Origin: Polyangiaceae bacterium
GTDB taxonomy: Bacteria; Myxococcota_A; Polyangia; Polyangiales; Polyangiaceae
DNA: 64,000 nt
NCBI GenBank assembly: GCA_020633205.1
Contig: JACKEB010000010.1
Location: forward strand, 744,001 to 808,000
Direction: 5' to 3'
A model generated the notes under the pieces. The model ran no database searches and was not told where the DNA came from. It saw nothing but the letters and a program-made list of their open reading frames with translations. The position numbers and the translations under genes were made by a program. Below are positions 26,111-34,517 of this stretch, piece by piece (the first letter of the stretch is position 1; every line of letters starts with the position of its first letter).

Positions 26111-26658
26111 GATCCCCTCGGACTCCCGCTGTGCAGTGGCCGATTTCGCCTTCGGCTTATACGACGCACCTCGCCCTGACTTGGGCCGCACAGACGGGCC
26201 TCCCGAGTTCCGCGCTCCTCCTTGCACACGTGCTGCCCCCCGTACCCCGCCGGAGCCGGCGGCGAGCTTCGGTGCTCTCGCCGTCGATGTTGCCTTCGCC
26301 GTGAAATGAGCGGCTCGGCCTCCGGATTGTTTCTCTGTCGAGGCTGCAGGTTTCACTTCATGTTGCGGCCCGCGTGCTTGCTCCCCGCTACGCAGCTCTC
26401 GCTGCTTCACGAGCTTTTGACACCCCGCTCGGGCAGGGAGATCTCTCTCCACTACCTGGGGCCTGCTACCCGGCGCACCGACGCTTACCGGGACGGGACT
26501 CTCACCCGCTGGAGAAACGCAGCTAGCGAAACACCCAGCATCCTGCGAACAGGCTTCCGAATCTTTCGCGTCACGGCGCACCATGGCGCGCAGCCTAGCG
26601 GGAGCAGCGCGCTCCGCCTATCCCCGGCCGACGGAGGCCTACTCCGGGTGAACTCGCC

Positions 26659-27459
26659 TCAGCGATCCACACGAAATCTGCAGCGATAGACCAGCGTCGT
26701 GGAGACCGTGCGGCCGTCCTTGTCGACGGGCGCCGACCAATGCGAGCCCTGTACGGTGCGTTGGCACGCGCTGCCGAACCCGGCGTAGCTCTCTGCCAAG
26801 ATCCCAACCACGCGCGCCGTCCCTCGCGCGTCGATTGCCACGCGTACCGTCGCCTGACCGCTGATCCCCGCGGCCCGCGCGGCCGGCGGATAGTAGCGAG
26901 CGAGCGTGCCGTCGAGCCCAGGGGCACGCGGCGGGCGCGCGAGATCCTTGGCTGCAACGTAGCTCGGCGCGGGGGGCGGCGCATGTCGCGCAGGCTTGCT
27001 GGAAGGCTTCGGCTTCGTATTTCCTCGAGGTAATGGACCGCGCCCGCCACCACCCGTCCCGGGCACGCCGACCGCAACTCCGTCTCCGTCTGCCGCGCCG
27101 AGATCGCTCGCAGAGAGGGTCCCAAGGTCGATAGGTCCAGCGGGCTGTTCAGACTGAGGCTCGGCTTGGTTGGCCACAGCTCGTGGGGAGCCTGGAGTCA
27201 CCGGGTGATAGGCCGTGGGCTGAGTCGGCGCTTGGTCGCTAGGCTCTTCAGGCGCCGGGGGCTCCGGTTCTTTCGGCTCCGGTGGCTTCGGATCCGGCGG
27301 GGGCTTGGTCGCCTCCACTTCGAAGTCGACCGTTGCCACACGGATCGGTTCAAGGACCGAAACGGGCATGCGGTCCAGGCTCCAAAAGGCAAGCCCGTGG
27401 AACGCGACGCTCAGTCCGACGCCCAAGAGCCGGCGGCGGCGCTCACTTGAGTGGTGCAC
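26659..27459 (-). CDS. tonB: TonB energy transducer
   Basis: An N-terminal transmembrane helix (LLGVGLSVAFHGLAFWSLD) is followed by a long Pro/Glu/Lys-rich periplasmic spacer (KPPPDPKPPEPKEPEPPAPEEP). A TonB C-terminal domain closes the protein (LARYYPPAARAAGISGQATVRVAIDARGTARVVGILAESYAGFGSACQRTVQ). TonB carries proton-motive energy from ExbB/ExbD to outer-membrane receptors. The gene is the last of a five-gene leftward operon and overlaps exbD. A short stretch after it leads to the group II intron. Confidence 0.88.
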   Translation of the reverse strand: MHHSSERRRRLLGVGLSVAFHGLAFWSLDRMPVSVLEPIRVATVDFEVEATKPPPDPKPPEPKEPEPPAPEEPSDQAPTQPTAYHPVTPGSPRAVANQAEPQSEQPAGPIDLGTLSASDLGAADGDGVAVGVPGTGGGGRGPLPRGNTKPKPSSKPARHAPPPAPSYVAAKDLARPPRAPGLDGTLARYYPPAARAAGISGQATVRVAIDARGTARVVGILAESYAGFGSACQRTVQGSHWSAPVDKDGRTVSTTLVYRCRFRVDR

Positions 27460-27901
27460 CGTCAGCCTGCCTCACGTTGATGGCAAAGCGGTCCACGCCG
27501 GATTCACGGAGTAGATCCACGACATGAACCACAGCCCGGTGTTGAGTGCTGCCGTCGGCAGCGATCAACGCACGGCTCTGGGGGTCCTCCCGAAGCGCGC
27601 TTTGAGCCGCCTGCCTGAGTTCTGCGTCAGTCACGACGCGGTCATCCACGTGGACCCGCCCGTCCTTCTCGATCGAGACGTGCAGGATTCCGTTTTGCGC
27701 AGCGCCGCTCTTCGCCTTGGGGAGATCGAGCGGCAAGCTGTGACTCACCACGTAGCTCGCGGTTACCATCAGCACCACCAAGAGCACCAACACGACGTCG
27801 ACCAACGGGGTGACGTTGATCCCTACCAGCAGCTCATCATTTCCTCGCGAAAATGACCGTCCACCGCCGCCACTACTAGAAGCTGCCGCCCCAGCCATCA
27901 C
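27443..27901 (-). CDS. exbD: ExbD/TolR biopolymer transport protein
   Basis: One transmembrane helix near the N-terminus contains the conserved motif INVTPLVDVVLVLLVVLMV, with the functional Asp. A periplasmic domain follows (ILHVSIEKDGRVHVDDRVV...DPQSRALIAADGSTQHRAVVHVVDLLRESGVDRFAINV). At 152 residues it has normal family length. It partners ExbB and TonB to harvest proton-motive force. The start overlaps the exbB stop by four bases and its end overlaps tonB. Confidence 0.92.
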   Translation of the reverse strand: MMAGAAASSSGGGGRSFSRGNDELLVGINVTPLVDVVLVLLVVLMVTASYVVSHSLPLDLPKAKSGAAQNGILHVSIEKDGRVHVDDRVVTDAELRQAAQSALREDPQSRALIAADGSTQHRAVVHVVDLLRESGVDRFAINVRQADGAPLK

Positions 27902-28551
27902 TCCGCTCCTTCTGGCGCCATCCGCGAGCCCAGCTCCGCAAGGGCGTCACGAGAGAGCGCTTCGGCGCGCCCCAAGCGAGCGCGGATCAGGCGCTGAAAC
28001 AGATTGAAGAACGCGATGGCGGGCAGCGCCACCAGGAGTCCCGCCGCGGTCGCAACCAGCGCCTCGCCAATCTCCGCCATCAAGCCACTGGAGAGCTTGC
28101 CAGCGCTGGCGTCCAGCTCGTGGAAGGCGCGGATGATCCCGATCACCGTACCAAGCAGCCCTACGAAGGGCGCGTTGCTCCCGACGGTCCCAAGGAACGC
28201 GAGGTTCTTCTCCATCGCCAGTCGACTGCGCTCCGCTTCCGCAGCGACGCGCTCGCTCACCGCTTCCCGCTCGAGCTCTTGCCGCTGCCCAGAGGCCAGG
28301 CCAGCGCGTAAGATCCCCGCTTCCGGACACGGTGACTCTTCCAGACGCCGCAGAGCGAGCTTCACCTCGCCGGCCTTGAGGCGCTTGAGCACTTCGGCTC
28401 GCAGCTTGTCCACATCGTCTCGGGAAGAGCTGAAGAACACAGCCCGCTCGATGACCACCGCCAGCGCCACCAGGCTCAACACCACCAAGAGCCAAAGCAC
28501 CCAGCTTGCGCCAAGTCCCGTCAATGAACTCACGATTCGTTCGATACGCAT
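27898..28551 (-). CDS. exbB: ExbB/TolQ/MotA family proton channel
   Basis: The first helix is ASWVLWLLVVLSLVALAVVIERAVFFSS. The conserved NAPFVGLLGTVIGIIRAF segment and the final helix ALVATAAGLLVALPAIAFFNLFQRLI define ExbB/TolQ. The ATG at 28551 has an ideal GGAGG site five bases upstream; an open frame reaches further. Together with ExbD it forms the inner-membrane motor that energises TonB. It sits between the receptor-operon lipoprotein and exbD. Confidence 0.92.
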   Translation of the reverse strand: MRIERIVSSLTGLGASWVLWLLVVLSLVALAVVIERAVFFSSSRDDVDKLRAEVLKRLKAGEVKLALRRLEESPCPEAGILRAGLASGQRQELEREAVSERVAAEAERSRLAMEKNLAFLGTVGSNAPFVGLLGTVIGIIRAFHELDASAGKLSSGLMAEIGEALVATAAGLLVALPAIAFFNLFQRLIRARLGRAEALSRDALAELGSRMAPEGAE

Positions 28552-28624
28552 CACAACCTCCACCTCCGGCAATTCCGGATAACCAAAAACTCTCAGCCCG
28601 CGGCGACCACCGCATATCGTTTCC

Positions 28625-29566
28625 TCACGGCACCACACAGAGCGCGCGACGCAGCCAGTCGTTGCCTCCTCGACGGTCCCGCGACACGAAGTAGAAACGC
28701 ACCCAGCGACCGCTTTGGTCGTCCAGCTTGGGCGCCTCGAAGGTCACCTCGAGGGACGGCGTCGTGCTCACGTCGTCCGCCTCGACGAACCCAGCGGGAA
28801 TGCTGAGCTTGCCAGCATCGGAGTAGTAGTCGAGCTCGAGGGTCTCGCGATCGCCAATCTGGTCGAAGCCGGCGCGCTCCTCACCGAGCTCGTCTCTAGG
28901 CACGCTCGACAGATCGAAGCGGATCTTCGTCTTGCTCCCCGCTTGGACGTGCGGCAATGCTTGGTCAGTCGCGCAGTCGCTTGGTTCTGGCGTCGGTGGC
29001 TCGCTCCAGCTTTGTTCGCCGAGGCTCACGCCGACGGAACTGAGCGCCGGAAGGCTGTTTTTCAGCTCGCCCTGGGCAATCCCCAGGTTGATCCCCACGG
29101 GCAGCGTGTCCCCTGCGTCGCAGCTCTCGGCCCCGCTCGGCGAGCCCCCGCGGCACACCACGCCATGCAGCGCGACCTGCGGTGCGTCGCCCGTTTGTGT
29201 TGGCACGCTGAACGCGAAGGTTGGCAGGCCTTGCCCCGACAAGGTGTCGAAAGGAGATCCGACGCACTCGCTCGGTCCGGCGTTCACCGGTGCCGCGAGG
29301 CAAGCTTCGAAGCGCCACGCGAGGTCCGTGGGTTCGCCGTCCGGCGCGACCACTAGCCAGCTGACGTCGAGGGTCTCACCGGGCTCGCCCCACGCCTCCC
29401 CCGTGCGACCTTGCACCTCCGCGCGCGCCCCGAGCACCCGCGGGTTCTCGATTGCCTGGGGCAACGCGAGGGGGTCCTCGCAACCGGCGCCGAAGACCAA
29501 CGCGAGCGGCGCGATCAAGAGCCCTAGTCCAGGCGTCAGTTGCCCAAGTTGCTCTCGCAGTTTCAT
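28625..29566 (-). CDS. Lipoprotein of the TonB uptake operon
   Basis: A signal peptide ends in lipobox FGAGC (about Cys29). The mature protein (about 285 residues) is beta-rich with six to eight Cys (EACLAAP, SECVGS, GVVCRGG, ESCDAG, SDCATD, ALCVVP), suggesting disulfides outside the cytoplasm, and resembles an immunoglobulin-like fold. Its ATG overlaps the stop of the receptor gene (ATGA) and a GAGGAG site precedes it, so it is co-translated with the receptor. A role as a surface or periplasmic partner of the receptor is likely from context; no family was recognised. Confidence 0.75.
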   Translation of the reverse strand: MKLREQLGQLTPGLGLLIAPLALVFGAGCEDPLALPQAIENPRVLGARAEVQGRTGEAWGEPGETLDVSWLVVAPDGEPTDLAWRFEACLAAPVNAGPSECVGSPFDTLSGQGLPTFAFSVPTQTGDAPQVALHGVVCRGGSPSGAESCDAGDTLPVGINLGIAQGELKNSLPALSSVGVSLGEQSWSEPPTPEPSDCATDQALPHVQAGSKTKIRFDLSSVPRDELGEERAGFDQIGDRETLELDYYSDAGKLSIPAGFVEADDVSTTPSLEVTFEAPKLDDQSGRWVRFYFVSRDRRGGNDWLRRALCVVP

Positions 29567-31995
29567 AGCTCTCCTCGGAACCCCAAGCTGGGGAACAACG
29601 GCACGCCCGTGATGGGGCGGCTCTTGGTGTAGTCGTAGCTGTATTCAGTGCCCTCGCGGTGTTCCGCGTTGTAGGCGTTGATTAGGTCGAGGTACGCCGC
29701 GAGCTTCACCTCGCCCAACACCCATTGTTTTTCCACGCGCAAATCAAGCTGGTGATACAGCGGTAGGCGCTCGGAGTTCACCTTGCCGAAGCGCGGCACG
29801 TACTGACCGGTGGTCGCGTCGTACACCGCACCGATGATCGGTGTCGTCGGGTCGCCGCTCGTCAGGCGGAAGCGCGCGCCGACTTCCCAACCCTTGCCGA
29901 GTCCTTGGCTCAGCGCGAGGGAGAGCAGGTGCGTCTGGTCGAGGTCGAAGAGGCGATAGGGCTCGTCGCGATCTTTGCGCTCGCTGCGGGAGATCGTATA
30001 CGCGAGGAAACCCTTCGTGTCCCCGGTGTGCAGCTTGGCGCTGAGTTCAGCGCCGTAGATGCGCCCCTGGCCGTCGTTGATGAAATACGGTGGCTGCTGG
30101 TCCGCCGTTGCCACGACGCGATCGTTCAGGTGCTTGTAGAAGCCCTCGACGCCAACTTCTAGCTCTTCGCCGAAGCGTTGCTCCACGCCTGCGCTGGTGT
30201 GGATCGCGTAGTACGGCTTGAGATCAGGATTCCCGAGCCCCGGAATCGACAGGTAGTAGTCGGGCATCTGGGTGTAGCGCCCCACGCCCGCTTTCAACGT
30301 CGTCTCCGGCGTCACCGCGTAGCGCACCCCGAGGCGAGGATCCAAAGTGAAGGCCTTCAGGTGCTCGAAGTAGTCTGCCCTGAGCCCCAGCGTTACCTCG
30401 ACCGGGTCTACGGGTCTCACCGCCGCTTCGACGTACGCTGCCGGGCTCAACGTATAAGGCGTGTCTTGGATGAAGATCAGCTGAGAGCTAGCAAGCGAGG
30501 CGTTCGCATTCGGATCGCCCTCGAACTGCGGGGGCCGGTTGCCCTGATAGCTGCCATCCAGCACGTAGTAGTCGAAGTCGAGCCCGCTACGGATCTCCAG
30601 CGAATTTCCCACACGGTAACGCATGTCTGCGCGTGCAAACACCTCATGGGCCTTGAACTCGCTCGTCAGCGGTCCCAGGTGCTGCTCCAACAACTGCCGC
30701 CCGTAGGTCACCTGCACCCGGGAGTCGAAGTCGTCGAACTTGCTCTCCCACGCGAGCTGCACGCGGTGAAACTCGATGCCCCCGGATACCTCGCCACGCA
30801 GCGACGGGTCGGTCTCCTGAGGGTCGCTGATCAACAGCGACAGGTGGTCCCGGCTGCCATAGGTCGTGAGGCGCAGCGTGTGGTGTGAGTCCAAGTGGTG
30901 ACTCAGGAACGCCTGATAGTCCCAGTACACCGGCGCGGCGAGCACGCTGTAAGAACCTTCGGGGACGAAGTTCTCGAACACGAAATCGATGTTGCTGCGG
31001 CGCGCGGCGACCGCGACGGCCGTGTCTTTGCCAATCGGTGTCTCGACCAGTGCGGCGCTCTCCAACATCGAGATGTCGAGCATCAAGTGCAGCTTGTCGA
31101 AGCGCGGCTCACGGCTCTCCACGTTGATCAACCCACCGCTGATGCGCCCGTACCGCGCGGAAAAGTTCCCCGGTTGGTAGTCGATGCGGCTCACCAGGCG
31201 CCCCTGCACGAAGGACGTGATGCCACCGAAGTGATAGAGGATCGGCACTGGCGCCCCGTCAAAGAGCACCTTGCTCTCGTTGCTCGAAGAGCCGCGCAGG
31301 ATCGGATCGCCATCCCCGCGCCCAACTCCGGGCAACACCTCGACGGCGCGGATCGGATCACCACGCGTGCCCGGCATCTCCTTGAGGTCCTCCGCCTCCA
31401 AGCGGTGACTGCTCACCGCCTCCGGCGGACCTTCCACCTCCGCCGTGGCCTCGTACACCGGCTCCTCGTCAGGCGATGGAGGCGGCGGAGCGGCTTTCTG
31501 CGGCTTTTCTTGGGGGGGAGGAGCGGCGTCCGGTGCCTCAGGCGGCGGAGTGGCGGCGGGCGCTGCAGGCTCCGACGGGGACGCCGCGGACGCTGGCAGA
31601 GTCAACGTCAACTGGTAGCGGAACCTCACGGAAACGGCTTCGTCACCGACTCGCGCCGGCTCGAACTGCAGCCGGTAGGCGGCCTCGAGTACCTTCCGCT
31701 CGAGCTCTTCGTCGACGCCCGTCTTGTCTTCGATGTCTGCCTGGGTGACATCGCCAAGCTCGTCGATGGTCAGCGACAGCCACAGCGCGCTCAGCTCCGA
31801 CCCATCGGGGCGCTCGACGCTCACACCTTGCTTGAGCTTCGGGGGAGTCACCTTCGGCTTGCCCGCAGGCGGCGCATCACCCGTAGCTGCCGTCTCATCA
31901 GGCTGCGGCGCACCCTGCGCGATGGAACGCGACGAAGCGGTGAGGCCGATCAGCAGACAGGCGAAGCAAGCAAGTCGATGGGTATGCAGACGCAC
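29563..31995 (-). CDS. TonB-dependent outer-membrane receptor with an N-terminal TonB-like domain
   Basis: The GTG at 31995 gives a proper signal peptide (LACFACLLIGLTASSRSIAQ) with GAGGAG seven bases upstream; the open frame begins 47 codons earlier. After the signal comes a domain like the TonB C-terminus (LWLSLTIDELGDVTQADIEDKTGVDEELERKVLEAAYRLQFEPARVG). A Pro-rich linker follows, then the plug (IRAVEVLPGVGRGDGDPILRGSSSNESKVLFDGAPVP) and a 22-strand-type barrel ending in an aromatic-rich strand. It probably imports a siderophore, polymer fragment or other large ligand. The extra TonB-like module is noted as unusual. Confidence 0.88.
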   Translation of the reverse strand: MRLHTHRLACFACLLIGLTASSRSIAQGAPQPDETAATGDAPPAGKPKVTPPKLKQGVSVERPDGSELSALWLSLTIDELGDVTQADIEDKTGVDEELERKVLEAAYRLQFEPARVGDEAVSVRFRYQLTLTLPASAASPSEPAAPAATPPPEAPDAAPPPQEKPQKAAPPPPSPDEEPVYEATAEVEGPPEAVSSHRLEAEDLKEMPGTRGDPIRAVEVLPGVGRGDGDPILRGSSSNESKVLFDGAPVPILYHFGGITSFVQGRLVSRIDYQPGNFSARYGRISGGLINVESREPRFDKLHLMLDISMLESAALVETPIGKDTAVAVAARRSNIDFVFENFVPEGSYSVLAAPVYWDYQAFLSHHLDSHHTLRLTTYGSRDHLSLLISDPQETDPSLRGEVSGGIEFHRVQLAWESKFDDFDSRVQVTYGRQLLEQHLGPLTSEFKAHEVFARADMRYRVGNSLEIRSGLDFDYYVLDGSYQGNRPPQFEGDPNANASLASSQLIFIQDTPYTLSPAAYVEAAVRPVDPVEVTLGLRADYFEHLKAFTLDPRLGVRYAVTPETTLKAGVGRYTQMPDYYLSIPGLGNPDLKPYYAIHTSAGVEQRFGEELEVGVEGFYKHLNDRVVATADQQPPYFINDGQGRIYGAELSAKLHTGDTKGFLAYTISRSERKDRDEPYRLFDLDQTHLLSLALSQGLGKGWEVGARFRLTSGDPTTPIIGAVYDATTGQYVPRFGKVNSERLPLYHQLDLRVEKQWVLGEVKLAAYLDLINAYNAEHREGTEYSYDYTKSRPITGVPLFPSLGFRGEL

Positions 31996-32238
31996 AGGGC
32001 TACTCCTCGCGCACGCTCGCGCCTCGCGGAAACGCGAGTAGCCAGCGAGCGCAGTGCACTCGGGGAGCCAGCACGACCCCGCGAAGCTACCAAGCGCGCG
32101 TGGGCGCGCTCGCTCGCCCCGTGGTGGAGCGTGCATGGGTAGCCCTTCGCGGGCGTCGACTAGCGGGGATGGGGCCGCGCTCTCAGGCGCGATTCAAGGC
32201 GGAGTTCCCGGTCGGCGACGGAGCGTTCACTCATCGCG

Positions 32239-32262
32239 AAAAAAAGTCACCCCCTCGAGGGG
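32239..32262 (-). terminator. Rho-independent terminator, leftward
   Basis: Read leftward, a CCCC-TCGA-GGGG hairpin (32251-32262) is followed by GTGAC and seven consecutive T (A-run at 32239-32245 on the plus strand). The stem is short but the T-run is strong. It could end read-through from the VWA gene before the TonB receptor operon. Confidence 0.55.
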
Positions 32263-32331
32263 CGCGAGGGGACGCCATCCGCAGCAAATGGCTGCAAACC
32301 GCCTGAAAAGGTGCCCCATCCAGGCCAAAGC

Positions 32332-32374
32332 AAAACGGCCGCGGCTCATCCCTGGAAGGGCTGAGCGGCGGCCG
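32332..32374 (-). terminator. Strong stem-loop terminator after the VWA gene
   Basis: Read leftward, the arms at 32362-32374 and 32336-32348 pair over 13 bases with one mismatch (CGGCCGC...GCTCA with TGAGC...GCGGCCG). The loop is 13 bases and TTTTG follows. The structure lies 25 bases beyond the stop of the VWA gene, so it is a good intrinsic terminator for it. Confidence 0.75.
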
Positions 32375-32398
32375 CTTGGCGCTCGCGCGATACGCAGG

Positions 32399-33739
32399 TC
32401 AGGCCCGGCGGCGGCGACGGCTGAAGAGCAACGCGCCCAGCACCACGAGCAAGCCGGCGCTGCCAGCGGGCGCACTCGGCGCCTGGCGGCAACCGCAACC
32501 GCCGTCGTCACCGACGTTCTGGTCTCCGGCGCCATTGCTACCCGCGGCGCCGCTACCCGCACTCCCTGCGGAACCGCCGCTGGTGGTCCCGTCCCCTCCG
32601 CTACCGCCGTTGGTCGAGCCATCACCACCGAATCCGCCCGCGTCGGTCCCAGCGGAGCCCCCGTTGGCCGCGCCGCCGGAGCTTGCACCACCACTGCTGG
32701 CCCCGCCGCTGCTGGCCCCGCCGGACGAACCACCGCCGGCACCGCCAGTCGCGCAACCCGGCTCACAAGCGCCCAGTTCACCGTTCACGCACGTCTGGGT
32801 GCCGTCCCCGCAAGCGGTCGTGCAGGCTACGGTCGCCGGCGCGTCGCACTGGGTCCAACCCGACGAAGTACACTGCCGCGTGCCTTCGATGCCGCAGTCT
32901 CCGGTGCACGTCTCCGTCACCAGGCTCGCCACGATCGCGTCGAGCGCCATCGTCAAATCGTTGGGGCTCGTGGCTTGGAAGTAGCAACTCGGCGACGCTG
33001 AGTTCGGGTCGCACGACGGATCCGCCACGCCACTCGCGGCGCCGGCCTGGTTGAGCGTCACAACGTCCGTCGCCGAACCAAAGCCGACGACGAAGGGCAC
33101 GACGCCCGCGTTGACCAGCGCCTCGACGCCACGCACCGGCCATTTGCGCACGCAGTAGCAGCCATCTGCGTTTTGGCCCGCGCAGTTGGGGTCTGACGTG
33201 CCGCCCTGGCACGAGTTGCAGCTAGGACAGGGCGACGCACCCATCAGCGTGCAGTCGCTCTGGGTCGCACACACCGGTGCGCCGGAGGTGTCGATATCGC
33301 AGAACTGCCAGCCGTCGGTCATGAAGATGACGTAGTCGGGCAAGTCGGTTAGCTGAGACGCCTTCACCAGCGTCTGGCCGGCGGGCGTCGCATTATCCGT
33401 GGGGATATTCAAGTTCGCGAGCGTGGACTCGATGGTCGCCCCGGTGTCAGGCGCCATCGACACCAACACATCCCCCGCCGCGCAGCCCCCGGTCGCCCCC
33501 GGGAACGTCATCAAGCCGTACTGTGCCGCCGCGCCGTGAGCCTGGAACACCGCGTGGGCGGCGCTCTGGACGGCGTCCCACTTGGTGATTCCGCCCGTCG
33601 TGGTCTGGTTCATCGACGAAGATGCGTCCATCACGAACAGGATTTTCGGAGGATCGCAGCTCTGAGCCTGGGCGGGAGCTGAATTCAGGCCAAAACCAAG
33701 CCCAATCAGGGCGGGGAGCAGCAAGGACTTGAAGCGCAT
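32399..33739 (-). CDS. Secreted VWA-domain protein with MYXO-CTERM-type tail
   Basis: A signal peptide (to about AQAQS) precedes a von Willebrand factor A domain whose metal site is FVMDASSSMN (DxSxS), with a second loop VIFMTDGWQF. A Cys-rich insert (SDCTLMGASPCPSCNSCQGG...CYCVRK) and a second Cys-rich segment (CTGDCGIEGTRQC...) follow. A Gly/Ser/Ala linker of about 70 residues leads to GGCGCRQAPSAP, a hydrophobic helix and RRRRR. This last part matches the MYXO-CTERM sorting signal, found in Myxococcota, so the protein is probably processed and displayed on the surface. It has its own terminator and appears monocistronic. Confidence 0.88.
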   Translation of the reverse strand: MRFKSLLLPALIGLGFGLNSAPAQAQSCDPPKILFVMDASSSMNQTTTGGITKWDAVQSAAHAVFQAHGAAAQYGLMTFPGATGGCAAGDVLVSMAPDTGATIESTLANLNIPTDNATPAGQTLVKASQLTDLPDYVIFMTDGWQFCDIDTSGAPVCATQSDCTLMGASPCPSCNSCQGGTSDPNCAGQNADGCYCVRKWPVRGVEALVNAGVVPFVVGFGSATDVVTLNQAGAASGVADPSCDPNSASPSCYFQATSPNDLTMALDAIVASLVTETCTGDCGIEGTRQCTSSGWTQCDAPATVACTTACGDGTQTCVNGELGACEPGCATGGAGGGSSGGASSGGASSGGASSGGAANGGSAGTDAGGFGGDGSTNGGSGGDGTTSGGSAGSAGSGAAGSNGAGDQNVGDDGGCGCRQAPSAPAGSAGLLVVLGALLFSRRRRRA

Positions 33740-33902
33740 CCCTGGAACCTACCAAACGGCCGCCCCCGATGTCTCTCACCACGAGCACCGTGACAGAGGA
33801 TTGTTACACCGCTGCAGTCTGCAGACGGCGCTGCCGACTGCGCCGCCTCCGCTTTCCCTTGTGAGAATCCCACAACCCGAAGTCGATCCGCGGGCTTACG
33901 GC

Positions 33903-34517
33903 TCAACCTACTGGTGGGTCGAGCCAGAGGTGCTCGCCGTCACGTCGCAACGAGAGTTCGAACTCGAAAGACACGGACTCCGACAGCTCGAGCAGCCCCT
34001 TCACTTGGATGCGGCCGGGGCGCCCTTCGACATTTCGAATCGACTGGATCACGAAGCGTTGGATGCGACGCAGATCGCTCGCTTGAAATCGCGGTGCGTC
34101 CTCCTCGGCCAGGTCCCCGTCGATGCGGGCTCGCGACCAGTAGGGAACCAGCGCCTCGGAGATGTACTGCTCGTCACCGATCCCCATCTGGCGCTGCCCC
34201 GCCAGGTTCTCGGGCTCGCAGAGCTCGAGAAAGTGTTTGAGGTCGGACCGCAGCAGCGCGCCCAACAGATCCTTAAGGAAACGCCGAATCGCAACGTTCC
34301 CGGTGGCCTTGAACACGATGCGATCGGAGACGTCTTCCACCGTTCTCCGTAGCTCGAGCGGTTCACTGGGTTCGTCATCGCCTTGAACTTCAATCAGCAC
34401 GGGCTCGGGTGCCTTGGGGGGAGGCTCAGCGCAGGCCAGCGCGCCTAACCCCCAAATCCCCAGCAGCCAACGCGGCCTGAAGCGGCTGTGCCAAAGGATG
34501 GTCGAGATCGGGTTCAC
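33903..34517 (-). CDS. Lipoprotein of unknown function
   Basis: The GTG at 34517 overlaps the stop of the oxidoreductase gene (GTGA) and gives a basic N-region, a hydrophobic core and lipobox LGALAC. The mature protein (about 170 residues) is mixed alpha/beta: helix AIRRFLKDLLGALLRSDLKHFLELCEP, then charged helices and a final beta stretch (RIQVKGLLELSESVSFEFELSLRR). It is probably a lipid-anchored periplasmic protein coupled to the upstream FAD oxidoreductase gene. No family was recognised. Confidence 0.65.
   Translation of the reverse strand: MNPISTILWHSRFRPRWLLGIWGLGALACAEPPPKAPEPVLIEVQGDDEPSEPLELRRTVEDVSDRIVFKATGNVAIRRFLKDLLGALLRSDLKHFLELCEPENLAGQRQMGIGDEQYISEALVPYWSRARIDGDLAEEDAPRFQASDLRRIQRFVIQSIRNVEGRPGRIQVKGLLELSESVSFEFELSLRRDGEHLWLDPPVG

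Larger units (their letters stand above)
24549..26581 (-). mobile_element. Group II intron
   Basis: On the leftward strand the element starts GTGCGCC at 26581, a typical group II 5' end, and contains a domain I segment GGGTGAGAGTCCCGTCCCGG. It encodes a reverse transcriptase/maturase in the middle and ends with a recognisable domain V (24574-24607). The 3' boundary is uncertain: a small domain VI-like hairpin (GGTC/GACC) ends in AT near 24549, the expected AY end, but the true end could lie up to about 24520. Insertion is between the tonB-like gene and ligA, in the same direction as both. Loss of the intron would leave an ordinary intergenic gap. Confidence 0.85.

Noticed and set aside
26111..26584. 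N-terminal extension of the maturase
   Set aside because: This stretch encodes group II intron RNA domain I and gives low-complexity basic protein; the ATG at 26110 with GAGGGG upstream gives a normal maturase length.
30895..32142. 415-residue rightward open frame
   Set aside because: It is antisense to the TonB-dependent receptor, whose plug and barrel are clear.
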